Of a DNA stretch of 33,569 nucleotides, positions 31,724 through 33,569 are shown in pieces. The translations under genes were made by a program, and so were the position numbers. The stretch covers positions 1 to 33,569 of the forward strand of contig CAMYVD010000018.1 of NCBI GenBank assembly GCA_947302205.1, in the 5' to 3' direction. The notes beneath the pieces are model-generated. The model was not told where the DNA came from, did no database searches, and was given only the letters and a program-made list of their open reading frames with translations. The stretch's first letter is position 1. Each line of letters starts with the position of its first letter. This DNA is from an uncultured Bacteroidales bacterium (lineage in GTDB: Bacteria > Bacteroidota > Bacteroidia > Bacteroidales > F082).

Positions 31724-33569
31724 ATGGCAGAAAACGAAAACATCGTCAATCAAGCCCCGAAGCAGAAGCCTGTTCCGGATGAAAACTTCGACTGGAACAC
31801 CTCTCACAAGAAATTCGACAACTACTCCGACGCCGAGCGCGCTAAGCTCGAGGAGCAGTATGCAGGTACCATGAACCAAGTCGCTGACCACGAGGTCATC
31901 GAAGGTGTTGTGGTTGCCAAGACCGACCGTGAGGTTGTTGTCAATATCGGCTTCAAATCCGACGGTGTTATTCCGATTGCGGAATTCCGCACCAATCCTA
32001 ACCTCGCTGTGGGCGACAAAGTTGAAGTGTACGTCGAGAGCCAGGAAGGCTCCAACGGCCAACTCGTCCTCTCCCACAAGAAAGCTCGCATCCTCAAGTC
32101 ATGGGATCGCGTCAACGAAGCTTTCGAAAGCGGCGAGATCGTCAACGGTTACGTCAAGAGCCGCACCAAGGGTGGTCTCATTGTCGACGTGTTCGGCATC
32201 GATGCATTCCTTCCCGGCTCACAGATCGACGTCAAGCCGATCCGCGACTACGACGTGTTTGTTGACAGCGTGATGGAATTCAAAGTTGTGAAGATCAACC
32301 AGGAATACAAGAACGTGGTTGTGTCTCACAAAGCTCTTATCGAAGACGAACTCGAAGCTCAGAAGGCTGAAATCATCAGCAAGCTCGAGAAGGGTCAGGT
32401 TCTTGAAGGCGTCGTGAAGAACATCACTTCCTACGGCGTGTTCATTGACCTCGGCGGCGTTGACGGTCTCATCCACATCACTGACCTCTCATGGGGACGC
32501 ATCAACCATCCCGAAGAGATCGTCAAGTTGGATGAAAAGATCAAGGTCGTTATCCTTGACTTTGACGACAACAAGAAGCGTATCGCTCTCGGCCTGAAGC
32601 AGCTCACTCCTCATCCTTGGGATGCTCTCGATCCTAACCTTAAGGTTGGCGACGTCGTCAAGGGTAAAGTGGTGGTCATCGCTGACTACGGCGCATTCAT
32701 CGAGATCGCTCCTGGCGTTGAAGGTCTCATCCACGTCTCCGAAATGTCATGGTCACAGCACCTCCGCACCGCTCAGGACTTCCTGAAGGTTGGTGACGAA
32801 GTGGAGGCTAAGGTCCTCACCCTCGACCGTGAAGAGCGCAAGATGTCACTGGGCATGAAGCAGCTGATTCCGGATCCATGGGCTAACATCAGAGATCGTT
32901 ACCCCGTTGGCTCCAAGCACACTGCCACTGTCCGTAACTTCACCAACTTCGGCATCTTCGTCGAACTCGAAGAAGGTGTCGATGGTCTCATCCACATCAG
33001 CGACCTCAGCTGGAGCAAGAAGATCAAGCATCCGGCTGAATTCACCAAGGTTGGCGAAAGCATCGAAGTCGTCGTCCTCGACGTTGACGAAGAGAACCGC
33101 CGTCTCAGCCTCGGCCACAAGCAGCTCGAAGAGAATCCTTGGGAAGTGTTCGAAACCGTGTTCACCGTTGGTTCAGTCCACCAAGGCACCATCATCAGCT
33201 CAGCTGACAAGGGCGTTGTGGTCTCCCTGCCTTACGGCGTGGAAGGCTTCTGCCCGAACCGTTACCTGAAGAAGGAAGACGGCACTACCGCCAAGGTCGA
33301 CGAAACCCTCGACTTCAAGGTCATTGAGTTCTCAAAGGAAAGCAAGAAGATCATCCTTGCCCACTCAAAGATCTATGAAGAGAAGGAAGCCGCTGTGAAG
33401 GACGCTGCCGACAAAGCTGCCGACAAGGCTGCCAAGCAGGCTAAGCGCGCCGTCAAGCAGATCAACGAAACTATCGAGCACAGCACCCTCGGTGACCTCG
33501 AAGTCCTCGCTGGTCTGAAGGAAAACCTTGAGAAGCAAGAAAAGGCTGCCAAGGATGAACCTAAAGCAG
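31724..33569 (+). CDS. rpsA: 30S ribosomal protein S1 (3' end beyond window)
   Basis: The frame from ATG 31724 stays open to the window edge, giving 615 codons. S1/OB-fold domains are repeated: after N-terminal domains (about 55-205), clear copies lie at about 223-295 (YGVFIDLGGVDGLIHITDLSW), 308-382, 395-467 (FGIFVELEEGVDGLIHISDL) and 480-550. The tail from about 555 is charged and Ala/Lys-rich (ADKAADKAAKQAKRA). S1 binds mRNA at the 30S subunit and is central to initiation where Shine-Dalgarno signals are weak, as in Bacteroidota. The protein should end soon after the window edge. A long structured leader precedes it. Confidence 0.96.
   Translation, partial: MAENENIVNQAPKQKPVPDENFDWNTSHKKFDNYSDAERAKLEEQYAGTMNQVADHEVIEGVVVAKTDREVVVNIGFKSDGVIPIAEFRTNPNLAVGDKVEVYVESQEGSNGQLVLSHKKARILKSWDRVNEAFESGEIVNGYVKSRTKGGLIVDVFGIDAFLPGSQIDVKPIRDYDVFVDSVMEFKVVKINQEYKNVVVSHKALIEDELEAQKAEIISKLEKGQVLEGVVKNITSYGVFIDLGGVDGLIHITDLSWGRINHPEEIVKLDEKIKVVILDFDDNKKRIALGLKQLTPHPWDALDPNLKVGDVVKGKVVVIADYGAFIEIAPGVEGLIHVSEMSWSQHLRTAQDFLKVGDEVEAKVLTLDREERKMSLGMKQLIPDPWANIRDRYPVGSKHTATVRNFTNFGIFVELEEGVDGLIHISDLSWSKKIKHPAEFTKVGESIEVVVLDVDEENRRLSLGHKQLEENPWEVFETVFTVGSVHQGTIISSADKGVVVSLPYGVEGFCPNRYLKKEDGTTAKVDETLDFKVIEFSKESKKIILAHSKIYEEKEAAVKDAADKAADKAAKQAKRAVKQINETIEHSTLGDLEVLAGLKENLEKQEKAAKDEPKA

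Noticed and set aside
33405-33460. Repeats near the rpsA end as a distinct repeat element
   Set aside because: The GCTGCCGACAA-type repeats are codons of the Ala/Lys-rich S1 tail and stay in frame.
1-33569. tRNA, rRNA, CRISPR array, insertion sequence gene, prophage or origin
   Set aside because: The intergenic gaps are all shorter than 300 nt and were read on both strands. None showed cloverleaf sequence, spaced direct repeats, transposase motifs or DnaA-box clusters.

Overview
The window looks like chromosomal DNA of an anaerobic member of the Bacteroidota, most likely the order Bacteroidales. Three things point there. Many genes are preceded by the Bacteroidota -7 promoter element (TAnnTTTG) with little Shine-Dalgarno signal. 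Lipoproteins, TlpA-like thioredoxins and a TonB-dependent receptor are abundant. An [FeFe] hydrogenase, an Nfn-type transhydrogenase and a rubredoxin/flavodiiron operon indicate strictly anaerobic ferredoxin/H2 metabolism. No tRNA, rRNA, CRISPR array or transposase gene was seen.

Layout. 1-1626: the end of an electron-bifurcating hydrogenase operon (HydA C-terminal part, then HydC), closed by a strong hairpin terminator. 1707-4829, minus strand: a four-gene operon, rubredoxin > flavin reductase-rubredoxin (Hrb-like) > flavodiiron protein FprA > TlpA-like lipoprotein, probably for O2/NO detoxification. The 53-residue rubredoxin was recovered by reading the DNA directly. 4943-7855: a DEDDh exonuclease and a single-chain NfnS-NfnL fusion. 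7852-10707: a small unknown protein (minus), a MORN-repeat secreted protein and a BtuB-like TonB receptor. 10749-16242: a tight chain ahcY > glycosyltransferase > purD > DUF6427-like membrane protein > rnhB. 16324-21957: a large lipoprotein, a thioredoxin-like protein with a CDHC motif, and a GH3-serine hydrolase fusion. 21954-22544 (minus): YqgE/AlgH. 22608-25200: a QueC-like ATP-pyrophosphatase protein overlapping a MurD-like ligase, best read as MurL-MurD2. 25190-26065 (minus): an M48 lipoprotein protease. 26191-28997: an SPFH protein, three small membrane proteins and an Arc-like ribbon-helix-helix protein. 29025-30380: a secreted S33-type hydrolase. 30411-31499: an AT-rich gene for a protein with two TIR domains and Sel1-like repeats. 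31500-31723: a palindrome and a structured leader. 31724-end: ribosomal protein S1, cut by the window edge.

How the parts fit. HydABC and Nfn would balance NADH, NADPH, reduced ferredoxin and H2, while the Rd-Hrb-FprA operon would protect these oxygen-sensitive enzymes. MurL-MurD2 suggests an alternative way of placing D-glutamate in peptidoglycan, and the GH3-hydrolase fusion may act on the same polymer. The most unusual items are the MurL-MurD2 pair, the double-TIR/Sel1 protein, the SPFH-Arc module and the rpsA leader.
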